Positions 35,461 to 42,492 of a stretch of DNA of 64,000 nucleotides are shown one piece after another. How positions within the stretch are numbered: position 1 is the stretch's first letter; every line of letters starts with the position of its first letter. Source of the DNA: Streptomyces tauricus (GTDB lineage: Bacteria > Actinomycetota > Actinomycetes > Streptomycetales > Streptomycetaceae); contig NZ_BMVY01000009.1 in the NCBI RefSeq assembly GCF_014650955.1, positions 1 through 64,000 on the forward strand. Direction: 5' to 3'. The notes under the pieces are model-generated. The model ran no database searches, had not been told where the DNA came from, and saw only the letters and a program-made list of their open reading frames with translations. Made by a program: the position numbers and the translations under genes.

Positions 35461-36057
35461 TCAGAGGGCCGCGTACGCCTTGTCCTTCATGATCCACTTG
35501 GCCAGTTCGCGGTTCGCGCTCTCCGCCTCAAGGGCGGTGTACGTGACCCCCAGCTTCACGGACCCGGTCCGCGTGAACCCCATCTCCTCGGTCTCGGTGA
35601 CCTGCCCGCGCGGCAGGATGAACCGGTACACCGCGTCCGTACCGTCCGTGAACTCGATGCCCAGCGCCCGCTCGTCCTTCGCCGGAGTGCTCGGGATCAG
35701 GAACTCGTACGTGTCCGCCACCGCCGTGCCGCCCACCGAGGTCTGGGTGATGCCGGTGGCCGGGATGCCCATGAAGAAGGAGAGCGTGCTCTTGTTCATC
35801 TGGAGCAGCTGGAACTTCACGGTCAGATCGCGGTCGGAGTAGATGAACCGGCCCGGGGACGCCGACTGCCAGGTGTCGACCGGGTCGATCTTGTCCTTCT
35901 TGTTGAGCTTGATGCCGTCGACGGAGGTGTAGCCCAGCTCCACCCAGCCGGTCGGCCAGACGTCGTCGGACTTGACCGGCGCGGTGGTACCGGCGGGGGC
36001 CACCAGGACCCGGCCGGTACCGGCGACACGGATTTCCTTGCCGTTGTTCGTTGCCAT
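35461..36057 (-). CDS. Major tail (tube) protein
   Basis: 198 residues: 'NNGKEIRVAGTGRVLVAPAG', 'WVELGYTSVDGIKLNKKDKI', 'IYSDRDLTVKFQLLQMNK' and 'RALGIEFTDGTDAVYRFILP'. This is the usual pattern of siphophage tail-tube subunits, which open with 'G.V.VAP.GTTAP' and describe a 'W...LGY.S.DG' strand. It should polymerise into the tube. It is the first or second structural gene after the tail terminator, and no sheath gene lies nearby, so the tail is non-contractile. Confidence 0.9.
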   Translation of the reverse strand: MATNNGKEIRVAGTGRVLVAPAGTTAPVKSDDVWPTGWVELGYTSVDGIKLNKKDKIDPVDTWQSASPGRFIYSDRDLTVKFQLLQMNKSTLSFFMGIPATGITQTSVGGTAVADTYEFLIPSTPAKDERALGIEFTDGTDAVYRFILPRGQVTETEEMGFTRTGSVKLGVTYTALEAESANRELAKWIMKDKAYAAL

Positions 36058-36114
36058 GCGAACGCCTCTCTCGAGTACAGGTACAGCTGCACGTACAGGT
36101 AGGGGACTTGCGGC

Positions 36115-36516
36115 TCAGCCGAGCCGCAGCAGCAGCCGGATCGTGGAGCGGTAGCGGTTCGCCGCCGACCGCGTGTAGTCGGGCAGCCAGCGCGGCCCGT
36201 CGGCCTCGGAGACATCGACGACGGCCGCGGAGCCGTACACCGTGTCGGCCAGCTCCAGGACGCAGGCACGGGCGGACAGCGCCACGGTGTGTGCCGTGGG
36301 CTTGTCCGGGCCGTACGCCTCCAGGTCGAGCAGCGGCTGGTCGAGATGCTGGTCGTCGATCCAGGCGCCGCCCATGTGGGAGACGAGGACGACCTTCTGG
36401 GTGCCGTCGAACCCGGCCGGCGGGCGGCTGTCGACGGTGACGCCGGTCAGCTCGGCCCGGTTCTTGAGGAAGTCGACGACCAATTGCTCGGCGTCGGGGA
36501 AGGTCAGGATGGCCAC
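36115..36516 (-). CDS. Tail terminator/completion protein
   Basis: 133 residues from GTG 36516 (AAGGGAG seven bases upstream). 'FPDAEQLVVDFLKNRAELTG', 'QKVVLVSHMGGAWIDDQHLD', 'LEAYGPDKPTAHTVALSARA' and 'STIRLLLRL' match the fold pattern of gpU-like tail terminators in actinophages (often annotated as 'tail termination protein'). It lies just upstream of the tail tube, the normal place. With no head genes, it would simply cap the tube. Confidence 0.82.
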   Translation of the reverse strand: MAILTFPDAEQLVVDFLKNRAELTGVTVDSRPPAGFDGTQKVVLVSHMGGAWIDDQHLDQPLLDLEAYGPDKPTAHTVALSARACVLELADTVYGSAAVVDVSEADGPRWLPDYTRSAANRYRSTIRLLLRLG

Positions 36517-36773
36517 ATGGACGCTCCCTTCGGGAGACGGGGTTTCCCGGGGTTCTCCGGGCGCCGTCCCGGTCGTGCCCGGAGTTTCCGGGCAACACAA
36601 AGCGGCAGGTCCGCCGCCCGTCCGCCGGGCGCAGCTCTGCCGCTGCATCCAATGTGACACCGCTCGGCCGAACGTGCAACCGGCTTATGCCGGAGGGCTA
36701 TTCGGGCCCGAGCGTGTACGTGGGAGGGGCCCCACCGCGTGCTGCGGCGGGGCCCCTCCCACGTACGGCGGGA
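36517..36773. promoter_or_regulatory. Probable promoter region of the tail structural operon
   Basis: 257 bp between the regulatory genes and the tail terminator gene, both on the minus strand. It contains an inverted repeat AGCGGCAG/CTGCCGCT (36601-36644) that may be an operator, and the terminator hairpin at 36718-36764. Tail genes therefore seem to have their own promoter, probably activated by the WhiB or HTH protein. Exact boxes were not identified. Confidence 0.5.
36718..36764 (-). terminator. Terminator between regulatory and tail operons
   Basis: A perfect 16-bp stem (ACGTGGGAGGGGCCCC with its complement) with a 15-base loop, immediately after the HTH gene. It separates the early regulatory genes from the late tail genes. 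Confidence 0.85.
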
Positions 36774-36989
36774 TCAGTGGTCGCGGCGGCGGGCGCGGTA
36801 CGTCGTGCGCTCGGCCGCGAAGACGTCCTCCAGGCGGTAGAGGCGGCGCCTGCCCTGGGTGCCCGCGGACCGCAGATGGCCGCGCTGCACCCACTTGCGG
36901 ATGGTCGCGGTCGTGACCCCCGCCTCGTCGGCGGCCAACTCGGTGGTGATGAGCGGGTCGTTGAGGCCGCTGTGCGCATTCCTGTTCAC
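36774..36989 (-). CDS. Small MerR/excisionase-like HTH protein (BldC-like)
   Basis: 71 residues: 'LITTELAADEAGVTTATIRK', 'WVQRGHLRSAG' and 'LYRLEDVFAAE', a short MerR-type helix-turn-helix like BldC and phage excisionases. Its GTG overlaps the stop of the upstream zinc-ribbon gene (GTGA). As the last gene before a terminator and the late tail genes, it could be their activator; with no integrase present an excisionase role is unlikely. Confidence 0.82.
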   Translation of the reverse strand: MNRNAHSGLNDPLITTELAADEAGVTTATIRKWVQRGHLRSAGTQGRRRLYRLEDVFAAERTTYRARRRDH

Positions 36990-37498
36990 GGCTGCTCGGC
37001 CTCCAGCACCCGCCGGCACGCGGGATTGACGCACCTGATCTCGGCCCGTTCCGGGAGTGCCCGCAGGGACACGCAGTCGCACGCGGGGCAGCGGCCGGGC
37101 AGCCGTACGAGCTGTTCCGGGTCGCCGAGCGCGCGGGCGCAGCGTGCGGCCATCCGCCGGGTCTCGTCCTCGACGTGCGGAGCGAGCAGCGGGTCGGCGG
37201 CGATGCGGTCCAGCAGCCCGGCGATCCGGCGCAGCCGTACCGGTACGGGGGCCGGGGCCACCGGCCGCAGTCCGAGCCGTTCCCGTACGGCCTCCTCCAG
37301 TTCGACGACCCCGTCGGTGATGTCCCGTACGGCGTCGGAGACATAGAGGCGGACCGGAGCGGTCGTACCGCCGACGGGTCCGCCGCCGCGCCGTTCCCGC
37401 GGTTGCCCGCGGCCCGCGGGGGACAACTCGTCGACGAGGTCCGGCCACCGGCGGACGAGCGAGGCGATCCACACGGCTCCGCCCTGGTGCGTGCTCAT
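36986..37498 (-). CDS. Zinc-ribbon protein of the tail-module regulatory operon
   Basis: 170 residues. The N-terminal 130 are helical ('AVWIASLVRRWPDLVDELSP', 'YVSDAVRDITDGVVELEEAV'); the C-terminus has five cysteines in a ribbon-like pattern (CPACDCVSLRALPE, then CVNPACRRV). I do not recognise the family; it occurs between a WhiB and an HTH gene and is coupled to both by four-base overlaps. A role in transcription control, for example binding RNA polymerase or DNA, is plausible but inferred. Confidence 0.75.
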   Translation of the reverse strand: MSTHQGGAVWIASLVRRWPDLVDELSPAGRGQPRERRGGGPVGGTTAPVRLYVSDAVRDITDGVVELEEAVRERLGLRPVAPAPVPVRLRRIAGLLDRIAADPLLAPHVEDETRRMAARCARALGDPEQLVRLPGRCPACDCVSLRALPERAEIRCVNPACRRVLEAEQP

Positions 37499-37761
37499 CG
37501 GGTGACCTCGCGTCCGTTGCGCCACAGGCGGCCACCGCTGACCCCGTCGAACCAGGTGTGCGAGGGGTCGACGACGGCCTCGCACTGCTTGCGGATCGGG
37601 CACCTGCCACAGGCGCGTAAGACGGGCTCGGCCTCGGCCGGGAGCCGTGCGAACACCGACCTCTCGGACAGGTGGGCGCAGGCGGCTCCTCTGCGCCAGT
37701 CCAGCTCCTTGGCGGCTGCGGTGGCGGATGCGGTGGCGGTCACGGACGGCTGGTCGGTCAC
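37495..37761 (-). CDS. WhiB-like [4Fe-4S] regulator
   Basis: 88 residues from GTG 37761, with GAGGAGGGG six bases upstream. The four conserved cysteines are Cys28, Cys51, Cys54 and Cys60 (C-x22-C-x2-C-x5-C), and the turn motif is GVSGG (residues 73-77), followed by a basic tail. WhiB-like proteins bind sigma factor and DNA through an iron-sulfur cluster and are also carried by actinophages. It heads the three-gene regulatory operon of the tail module, behind a LexA-type box and opposite the XRE repressor. Confidence 0.92.
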   Translation of the reverse strand: MTDQPSVTATASATAAAKELDWRRGAACAHLSERSVFARLPAEAEPVLRACGRCPIRKQCEAVVDPSHTWFDGVSGGRLWRNGREVTR

Positions 37762-37782
37762 GTGCAACCCCTCCTCATGTAT

Positions 37783-37798
37783 GGGAACATGTGTTCGA
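37783..37798. promoter_or_regulatory. LexA-like (SOS) box upstream of the tail-module whiB gene
   Basis: GGGAAC-ATGT-GTTCGA matches 10 of 12 positions of the actinobacterial SOS box TCGAAC-N4-GTTCGA, with a perfect right half. It is 22 bases before the whiB GTG. If real, DNA damage would switch on the module, as in many tailocins. Confidence 0.6.
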
Positions 37799-37828
37799 CA
37801 GTTGCGGGCGAGCGGTCAGAGTCGCATG

Positions 37829-37846
37829 TTGCGAGCGCGTACGCAA
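37829..37846. promoter_or_regulatory. Candidate XRE repressor operator 1
   Basis: TTGCGAGCGCGTACGCAA, an inverted-repeat element in the whiB/XRE divergent promoter. A close copy lies at 37942-37958, sharing TGCGAGCGCG and ACxCAA. Two copies, one near each promoter, suit a phage-type repressor. Confidence 0.55.
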
Positions 37847-37941
37847 GTGATTACGTTCCGTGAGAGGTGGTGCGGTGACGGCCTGTCATTCCCGTTTTCG
37901 CTGCGCAGAGTTACCGAAGTCGCCGAATCTCCACAGTTACG

Positions 37942-37973
37942 TGCGAGCGCGCACACAAATTGGCGCGTGTGCG
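37942..37973. promoter_or_regulatory. Candidate XRE repressor operator 2
   Basis: TGCGAGCGCGCACACAA, a copy of operator 1, overlaps an inverted repeat CGCACAC/GTGTGCG (37950-37956 and 37967-37973). It lies 40-70 bases before the XRE start, where it would allow autoregulation. Confidence 0.5.
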
Positions 37974-38012
37974 ATCGGTACGCTGCCCCGGCGACGAGGG
38001 GAGAGCGGACAC

Positions 38013-38462
38013 ATGGCTTCGAGCGCACGGGCCGGGGCCCGTACGGATCAGACGTACCGGGCCGCGGGGCTGCAGGAGTTCGCGGGCTGGATCGAGGAAC
38101 TGCTGCGCGCCCGGGGCTACGACATCGACAGCCCGCGCGGCGGCGGCCGTTCGAAACTGGCCGACGACGCCGGGGTGCACCGGGCCGCCGTGAGCCGGCT
38201 GCTCCAGCGGCAGTCCATGCCCGACCTGGAGACGATGCGGCGCATCGCGGCCGTACTCGGGGTGCCCCTGCGGGAGATGCTCATCCGCTCGGGCCGGCTG
38301 ACGGAGGACGACCTGCCGCTCACCGGCGCGGGCCGCCCCGCGGACGGGGAGGAGCACCCGTGGCTCAGCCCCGAGGAGGCCGCCTGCCGGATGGGTGTCC
38401 CGCCCGAACTGCGGGAACTGTTCGCCAGGGTGGCACGGCAGTTCCTGCCGGAGGGCGCTTGA
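38013..38462 (+). CDS. XRE-family repressor divergent from the tail module
   Basis: 149 residues from ATG 38013 (GGGGAGAG upstream). HTH in 'SKLADDAGVHRAAVSRLLQR', then 'SMPDLETMRRIAAVLGVPLR' typical of phage and Streptomyces XRE proteins, and a C-terminal helical domain ('EEAACRMGVPPELRELFARV'). It is divergent from whiB with the paired repeats between them, the classic immunity-repressor position. It probably silences the tail module. A second small gene follows after 23 bases. Confidence 0.88.
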   Translation: MASSARAGARTDQTYRAAGLQEFAGWIEELLRARGYDIDSPRGGGRSKLADDAGVHRAAVSRLLQRQSMPDLETMRRIAAVLGVPLREMLIRSGRLTEDDLPLTGAGRPADGEEHPWLSPEEAACRMGVPPELRELFARVARQFLPEGA

Positions 38463-38485
38463 CGGCGGGGAGAACGGAGTGCGGC

Positions 38486-38791
38486 ATGGGTGAACCAGGA
38501 GGCGGCCGTGGGGCCGAGGCCGATGGCGTCGCCGACGTCGTGGAAGCGGTGGGCGACCTCCTCGGCGTACTGGCCGAGAAGGTGCGGGTCGCGGGGCCCG
38601 ACGGTGTGCGCGTGCTCACCGAGGAAGAGCTGCAACGGCATCAGCTGAACTGGTTCCGCGCGGGCTGGGAGGAACACGCCCGGGCGTCCGGGCAGGAAGA
38701 CCTGGTGGGTCCGGACCGGCCCCCCGCCCGCCTCCTCCCCTTCCCCGAACGCCCACGGGGCCACGACCATCCCTCGGACGACGGCGGCTGA
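38486..38791 (+). CDS. Small conserved-looking protein of unknown function
   Basis: 101 residues: 'GVADVVEAVGDLLGVLAEKV', 'GVRVLTEEELQRHQLNWFRA' and 'GWEEHARA', with a Pro-rich C-terminus. It is acidic and helical with no membrane segment. It follows the XRE gene by 23 bases and is likely cotranscribed. I do not recognise the family. Confidence 0.75.
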   Translation: MGEPGGGRGAEADGVADVVEAVGDLLGVLAEKVRVAGPDGVRVLTEEELQRHQLNWFRAGWEEHARASGQEDLVGPDRPPARLLPFPERPRGHDHPSDDGG

Positions 38792-38848
38792 GGACGGCTG
38801 AGTACAACCAAGGACGTCTGAGTGCAACTGAGGACGGCTGACGGCGGC

Positions 38849-39454
38849 TCAGGTGTGCTCTGCCTGTGCCCGCGCTGTCTGCGCCTCCTCCGCTCCCTCG
38901 CGCGTGTAGTGCAGCAGCACCACCCCGTTGCCGAAGGCGCGGGACTCGACCAGGCGCAGGTGGGCGAGCGCGTCGGTGTCGCGGAAGAGGGGCCGGCCGT
39001 GCCCGAGGAGCACCGGGTGTACGTAGATCAGGTACTCGTCGATCAGGTCGTGGCGCCGGAACTCCGCCGCCAGCTCCGCCCCGCCGACCGCGAGGTCTCC
39101 GCCCGGCTGTGCCTTGAGCGCCCTGATGACATCGGGCGCGACCTCGCGTACGACGGTCGCGTTCCAGTCGGCCTTGTCCAGCGTCCGCGAGTAGACGACC
39201 TTCGGCATGTTCCGCCAGATGGCGGCGAACTCGCGGACGACCTCGGGGCTGTCGGGGTCCTGGTCGGCGGTGGGCCAGTACTCCGCCATCAGCTCGTGGG
39301 AGACACGGCCGGTCAGGAAGCCGCCCAGGGCGCCGATGCGTTCGTTGAGGTGCTGGTGCAGTTCGTCGTCGACCAGGTGCCAGTCGATCTCGCGGTTCGG
39401 CCCCTCGAAGAAACCGTCGAGGGAGACGGACATGCTCAGGACGATCTTTCGCAT
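38849..39454 (-). CDS. Dihydrofolate reductase-like/RibD C-terminal domain protein
   Basis: 201 residues: 'RKIVLSMSVSLDGFFEGPNR', 'FLTGRVSHELMAEYWPT', 'MPKVVYSRTLDKADWNATVV', 'GGDLAVGGAELAAEFRRHDL' and 'IYVHPVLLGHGRPLF' are the standard blocks of the YyaP/RibD C-terminal family. Members use NADPH to reduce pteridine- or pyrimidine-like substrates; the substrate is unknown. It is a single gene on the minus strand with the ATG at 39454. Confidence 0.93.
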   Translation of the reverse strand: MRKIVLSMSVSLDGFFEGPNREIDWHLVDDELHQHLNERIGALGGFLTGRVSHELMAEYWPTADQDPDSPEVVREFAAIWRNMPKVVYSRTLDKADWNATVVREVAPDVIRALKAQPGGDLAVGGAELAAEFRRHDLIDEYLIYVHPVLLGHGRPLFRDTDALAHLRLVESRAFGNGVVLLHYTREGAEEAQTARAQAEHT

Positions 39455-39760
39455 CGCGGACCTCACCTGGTGGGGGATCGGGAGCGGGAGCGGGTGCCGG
39501 GGCGGGAGCGGGCTGGGACGAACGGTAGCCCAAGCCCTCTCCCGCAGCGGTCGTCCACAGCGGTCGTCCGCAGCAGTCCGTCCGCAGCGGTCCGTCCGCG
39601 GCGGTCCGTCCGCGGTGATCCGTCCACAGGTCTCGCGCGCGACGAACGGGCCGGAGAGTGAACACTCGCGGTTCTCGCATTCCTCCGCGACTCGTCCGCG
39701 AGTGCTCAGATCCCGGCCCGTTCCGTCACCCGTCACCTGCGCGAGGGCTTCATCGCTGCG
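39455..39760. repeat. Intergenic region with about 14-bp tandem repeats
   Basis: At about 39544-39628 there are six degenerate head-to-tail units of the form GCGGTCCGTCCGC. The rest of this 306-bp gap shows the upstream region of the reductase gene and no gene. Confidence 0.75.
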
Positions 39761-40258
39761 TCACGGAGTACGGCGGCATGCCGTGGGCTCCTCGAAGAGC
39801 TCGGCCAGGTCGCAGGACAGGTCGGTCGCCCAGTCCCCGGCGTCGGCCCCCGTCCAGTCCTCCTGCTCCTCCTGCTCCTCCCGCTCCTCCTGGTCTTTCT
39901 GTTCCTCCTGCTTCCCCGGCTGCTCGGCGGGCTGCTCAGGCTGCTCCCGCTGCTCGTCGGGGAGTTTCGGCGAGGCCTGGAGCCAGTCGGCGAGGTCGCG
40001 CTCCGTGTAGGCCTCGACGCAGGCGACGATCGCCTCCTGGAGGGTGCCGGTGCCCGTGATCCCGGCCAGTCCGGCCCAGTCGACGTCACAGGCGCCAGGG
40101 ACCGGATCGGGCGCGGCCCGTGACGCGGGCACGGGTGCGGGCGCGGGTGCGGGCGCGGGTGCCGCGGACGGGGTGACGGCCGCCGCGGACGTGCCTGCCG
40201 CCAGGGCGAGGCAGCCCGCGGCCAGCGCAGTTATGAGGCATCGGGGGAAAGCGCGCAT
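39761..40258 (-). CDS. Secreted protein with Glu/Gln-rich linker
   Basis: 165 residues. A signal peptide ('ITALAAGCLALAAGTSAAA') is followed by an Ala-Pro repeat, a short Cys-containing helical region ('ACDVDWAGLAGITGTGTLQE', 'IVACVEAYTERDLADWL'), a Glu/Gln/Lys-rich stretch and a C-terminal Cys pair region ('LSCDLAELFEEPTACRR'). The four cysteines could make two disulfides outside the cell. No known domain is recognised. Confidence 0.75.
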   Translation of the reverse strand: MRAFPRCLITALAAGCLALAAGTSAAAVTPSAAPAPAPAPAPVPASRAAPDPVPGACDVDWAGLAGITGTGTLQEAIVACVEAYTERDLADWLQASPKLPDEQREQPEQPAEQPGKQEEQKDQEEREEQEEQEDWTGADAGDWATDLSCDLAELFEEPTACRRTP

Positions 40259-40642
40259 GGGAACTCCGTGGTGAAGGAGGACACGGTCGGAACGAGTTGT
40301 CTGGTCCCAGCAAGTTCCGCCGACCGCCCCACCGCAATCCGTGCGCCGCCGATCAGGTGCTCACACTGACCCGGACGTGGGTTTCGTGCCGTCTTTCACC
40401 GTCTTGAAGCATCTTTGAGGCGACTGGTGCCGAACAGAACCGACTCACCCCTCTCTGCCCCGTGGAGTGTGCGAGGACGGTGTGGATTCTCACTCCGCGC
40501 ATCCGCCCGACTTCGCCCCCGTCTCTTCACAGACTTCTGTTGCGAGGTCGTTAGCAGTTACTCCTTGACGCCCCGAGAAGCCCCGCGTTGGCTTTTCGTC
40601 ACCTGGGCCCGCACTGTCGCCCTCGTACGGAAGGCACCTGAA
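40259..40642. promoter_or_regulatory. Upstream region of the sugar-binding lipoprotein gene
   Basis: 384 bp between divergent genes. An open frame runs through part of it upstream of the lipoprotein, but its residues are Arg/Ser-rich and lack a signal peptide, so it is not counted as coding. TTGACG at 40565-40570 is a possible -35 element. No operator was recognised. Confidence 0.35.
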
Positions 40643-41746
40643 GTGAACCGCGCCACACGTCGTACCGTCCTGGCTGTGACCGTCTGCTCCATGACCCTGA
40701 CCCTCGCCGCGTGCGGGAGCGGTGACGACGGGGCCGAAGCGAGCCCCACCAAGGGCGACGACATCACGGTGGGCCTGCTGCTGCCGGAGAAGGCGAACTC
40801 GCGCTACGAGAAGTTCGACTACCCCATCATCAAGAAGAAGGTCAGCACGCTCACGGACGGCAAGGGCAAGGTCGTCTACGCGAACGCCGAGCAGGACGCA
40901 GCCGTGCAGAGCCGGCAGCTGCAGAAGATGGTGGACGACAAGGTCGACGTGCTGATGGTGGACGCCGTGGACTCGAACGCCATCGCCGCCGGTGTGAAGA
41001 AGGCCAAGAAGGCCGGGATTCCCGTCATCGCGTACGACCGGCTGGCCGAGGGCCCGATCGACGCGTACATCTCGTTCGACAACGAGGAGGTCGGACAGGT
41101 GCAGGGCCGGGCCCTCGCCGACAAGCTGGACGGCGACAAGAGCCAGAAGATCGTCATGATGAACGGCGCGGTGACGGACCCGAACGCCGCCCAGTTCAAG
41201 GCCGCCGCCCTCACCGAACTGCGGAACAAGGTCACCATCGCCAAGACGTACGACACCAAGGACTGGAAGCCGGCGAACGCCCGCGCCAACATGATGGCGG
41301 CCATCTCCTCCATCGGCGTCGACAACATCGCCGGGGTGTACTCCGCCAACGACGGCATGGCGGGCGGCATCATCTCCGCGCTCAAGGCCGCGGGTGCCAC
41401 CAAGCTGCCGCCCATCACCGGCCAGGACGCCGAACTGGACGCCGTGCAGCGCATCCTCACCGGCGAACAGTTCATGAGCGTCTACAAGCCGTACCCCGAG
41501 GAGGCGGAGACCGCCGCCGAGATAGCCGTGGCCCGCGTCCGCGGCTACGGCATCGAGTTCGACTCGCTCACCCCCGACCGGGTCTCCAGCCCCACCGACA
41601 AGAGCATCCCCGCCAGCCTCGTCCAGGTCTCCTCCCTGACCCGCAACACCATCGAGTCGACGGTCGTCGAGGACGGCATCTACACGGCCGAGGAGATCTG
41701 CACGGCGAAGTACCGCTCGGCGTGCGAGGAACTCGGCATCAAGTAG
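40643..41746 (+). CDS. Substrate-binding lipoprotein of an ABC sugar transporter (XylF-like)
   Basis: 367 residues from GTG 40643 with GGAAGG eight bases upstream. A lipoprotein signal ends in LTLAACGSG. The mature part matches periplasmic-binding type I proteins: 'VGLLLPEKANSRYEKFDYP', 'DVLMVDAVDSNAIAAGVKKA', 'GIPVIAYDRLAEGPIDAYIS', 'IAGVYSANDGMAGGIISALK' and 'TGQDAELDAVQRILTGEQFM'. These features are closest to xylose/ribose-type binding proteins. No permease or ATPase gene lies nearby, so it is an orphan and must use a transporter encoded elsewhere. Confidence 0.93.
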   Translation: MNRATRRTVLAVTVCSMTLTLAACGSGDDGAEASPTKGDDITVGLLLPEKANSRYEKFDYPIIKKKVSTLTDGKGKVVYANAEQDAAVQSRQLQKMVDDKVDVLMVDAVDSNAIAAGVKKAKKAGIPVIAYDRLAEGPIDAYISFDNEEVGQVQGRALADKLDGDKSQKIVMMNGAVTDPNAAQFKAAALTELRNKVTIAKTYDTKDWKPANARANMMAAISSIGVDNIAGVYSANDGMAGGIISALKAAGATKLPPITGQDAELDAVQRILTGEQFMSVYKPYPEEAETAAEIAVARVRGYGIEFDSLTPDRVSSPTDKSIPASLVQVSSLTRNTIESTVVEDGIYTAEEICTAKYRSACEELGIK

Positions 41747-42167
41747 CCGGTCCGCCGAGGCCGGCGGGACAGCGGGCGAGTCGTACGGGATCGGCGAGGG
41801 GCCGGTCCGTCAGGGGCCGGGCGAGGGTGAACCGGTAACAGCTCTCGCCGTCGCCGCTCGTCGGGTAGGCGACCGTGATCCGAACGGCCGAGGCCTCCCG
41901 GGCACTGCCCCAGCGGGCGTCCCCGGCCGCGTGGGCGATCTCCTTCTCCGTGAGAACGCCGTCCCGCACGGCCCCCTGGAGCCGGTACCGGGTCAGTCCG
42001 GCCCCCTTGTCGACGACCTCGTGATCCGGCTGCGCCGGACGGTCGAAGAACCCCCGCACGGCGACGGACATCAGGAACGCGGCCCCGGCGAGCAGCAGAA
42101 CCACGACGAGCAGGACAACGCACCCGACCGTGATCGGCCGGGTGCGCCTGTCGGTCTCCGAGGTCAC
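41739..42167 (-). CDS. Small membrane-anchored protein of unknown function
   Basis: 142 residues from GTG 42167 (AAGGGA seven bases upstream). One N-terminal membrane helix ('TVGCVVLLVVVLLLAGAAFL') and a soluble outer domain ('LTRYRLQGAVRDGVLTEKEI', 'SAVRITVAYPTSGDGESCYR') with a pair of cysteines. Its 3' end overlaps that of the binding-protein gene by eight bases. I do not recognise the family. Confidence 0.75.
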   Translation of the reverse strand: MTSETDRRTRPITVGCVVLLVVVLLLAGAAFLMSVAVRGFFDRPAQPDHEVVDKGAGLTRYRLQGAVRDGVLTEKEIAHAAGDARWGSAREASAVRITVAYPTSGDGESCYRFTLARPLTDRPLADPVRLARCPAGLGGPAT

Positions 42168-42492
42168 GTCACGATCCCTTGTAGCCGATCTCACTCAACC
42201 GCCCGCTCATCACCGACGAGTATCGCGTCGTCGCGGTCCGGCCGGTCAACCGGACGTGGAGCGTGCCGTATTCGGCCAAAACCATCAGGGTGTCTTGGTG
42301 GCCGGGGGAGTCATGTGCTGGGCTGCGTGCCGTTCCCGGCAGCAGGTTGTTGCAACGCGTCATGCGGGGGTAGGGGCAAAAGCGGAGCAAGTATGCCGAT
42401 AGGGCTCGGTGGCGTCGCGGAGCCGTGTTGCGGAGCCGGGGGACGCCGCGCATAGTTGCGCTCCGAAGAGGCTGGAACCGGGGGTTGGGGAG
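42168..42492. promoter_or_regulatory. Upstream region of the first LuxR/TrmB-like gene
   Basis: 325 bp of divergent spacer. A short palindrome GTTGCAAC near 42349 may be an operator. No gene is seen; the frame running into the LuxR gene from 42409 lacks a ribosome site before the ATG at 42493. Confidence 0.4.

Larger units (their letters stand above)
27221..38462. mobile_element. Headless non-contractile phage-tail module (F-type tailocin-like)
   Basis: On the minus strand, in order of transcription: WhiB protein, zinc-ribbon protein, HTH protein, tail terminator, tail tube, tail chaperone pair with -1 frameshift, unknown membrane protein, tape measure, distal tail, tail tip, small acidic protein, fibre-like protein, amidase and XhlA-like protein. 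The divergent gene is an XRE repressor. This is the late tail and lysis order of a siphophage. No terminase, portal, capsid, protease, integrase or replication gene is present. A LexA-like box precedes the WhiB gene. Taken together this fits a domesticated tail particle; a decayed prophage is the alternative, but the tail frames read intact. Confidence 0.75.

Noticed and set aside
34924..35497. Upstream part of the frame that ends with the tail chaperone extension
   Set aside because: Arg/Pro/His-rich and without a start near the true domain; only the part after the -1 slip is coding.
36774..36989. Excisionase
   Set aside because: The fold would allow it, but no integrase or attachment site is present; a regulator is more likely.
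27221..38462. Complete prophage
   Set aside because: No integrase, attachment repeats, terminase, portal or capsid genes were seen on either side.
40415..40642. Extension of the sugar-binding protein to an ATG at 40415
   Set aside because: It would bury the lipoprotein signal behind 76 Arg/Ser-rich residues; the GTG at 40643 has a good ribosome site and a normal signal peptide.
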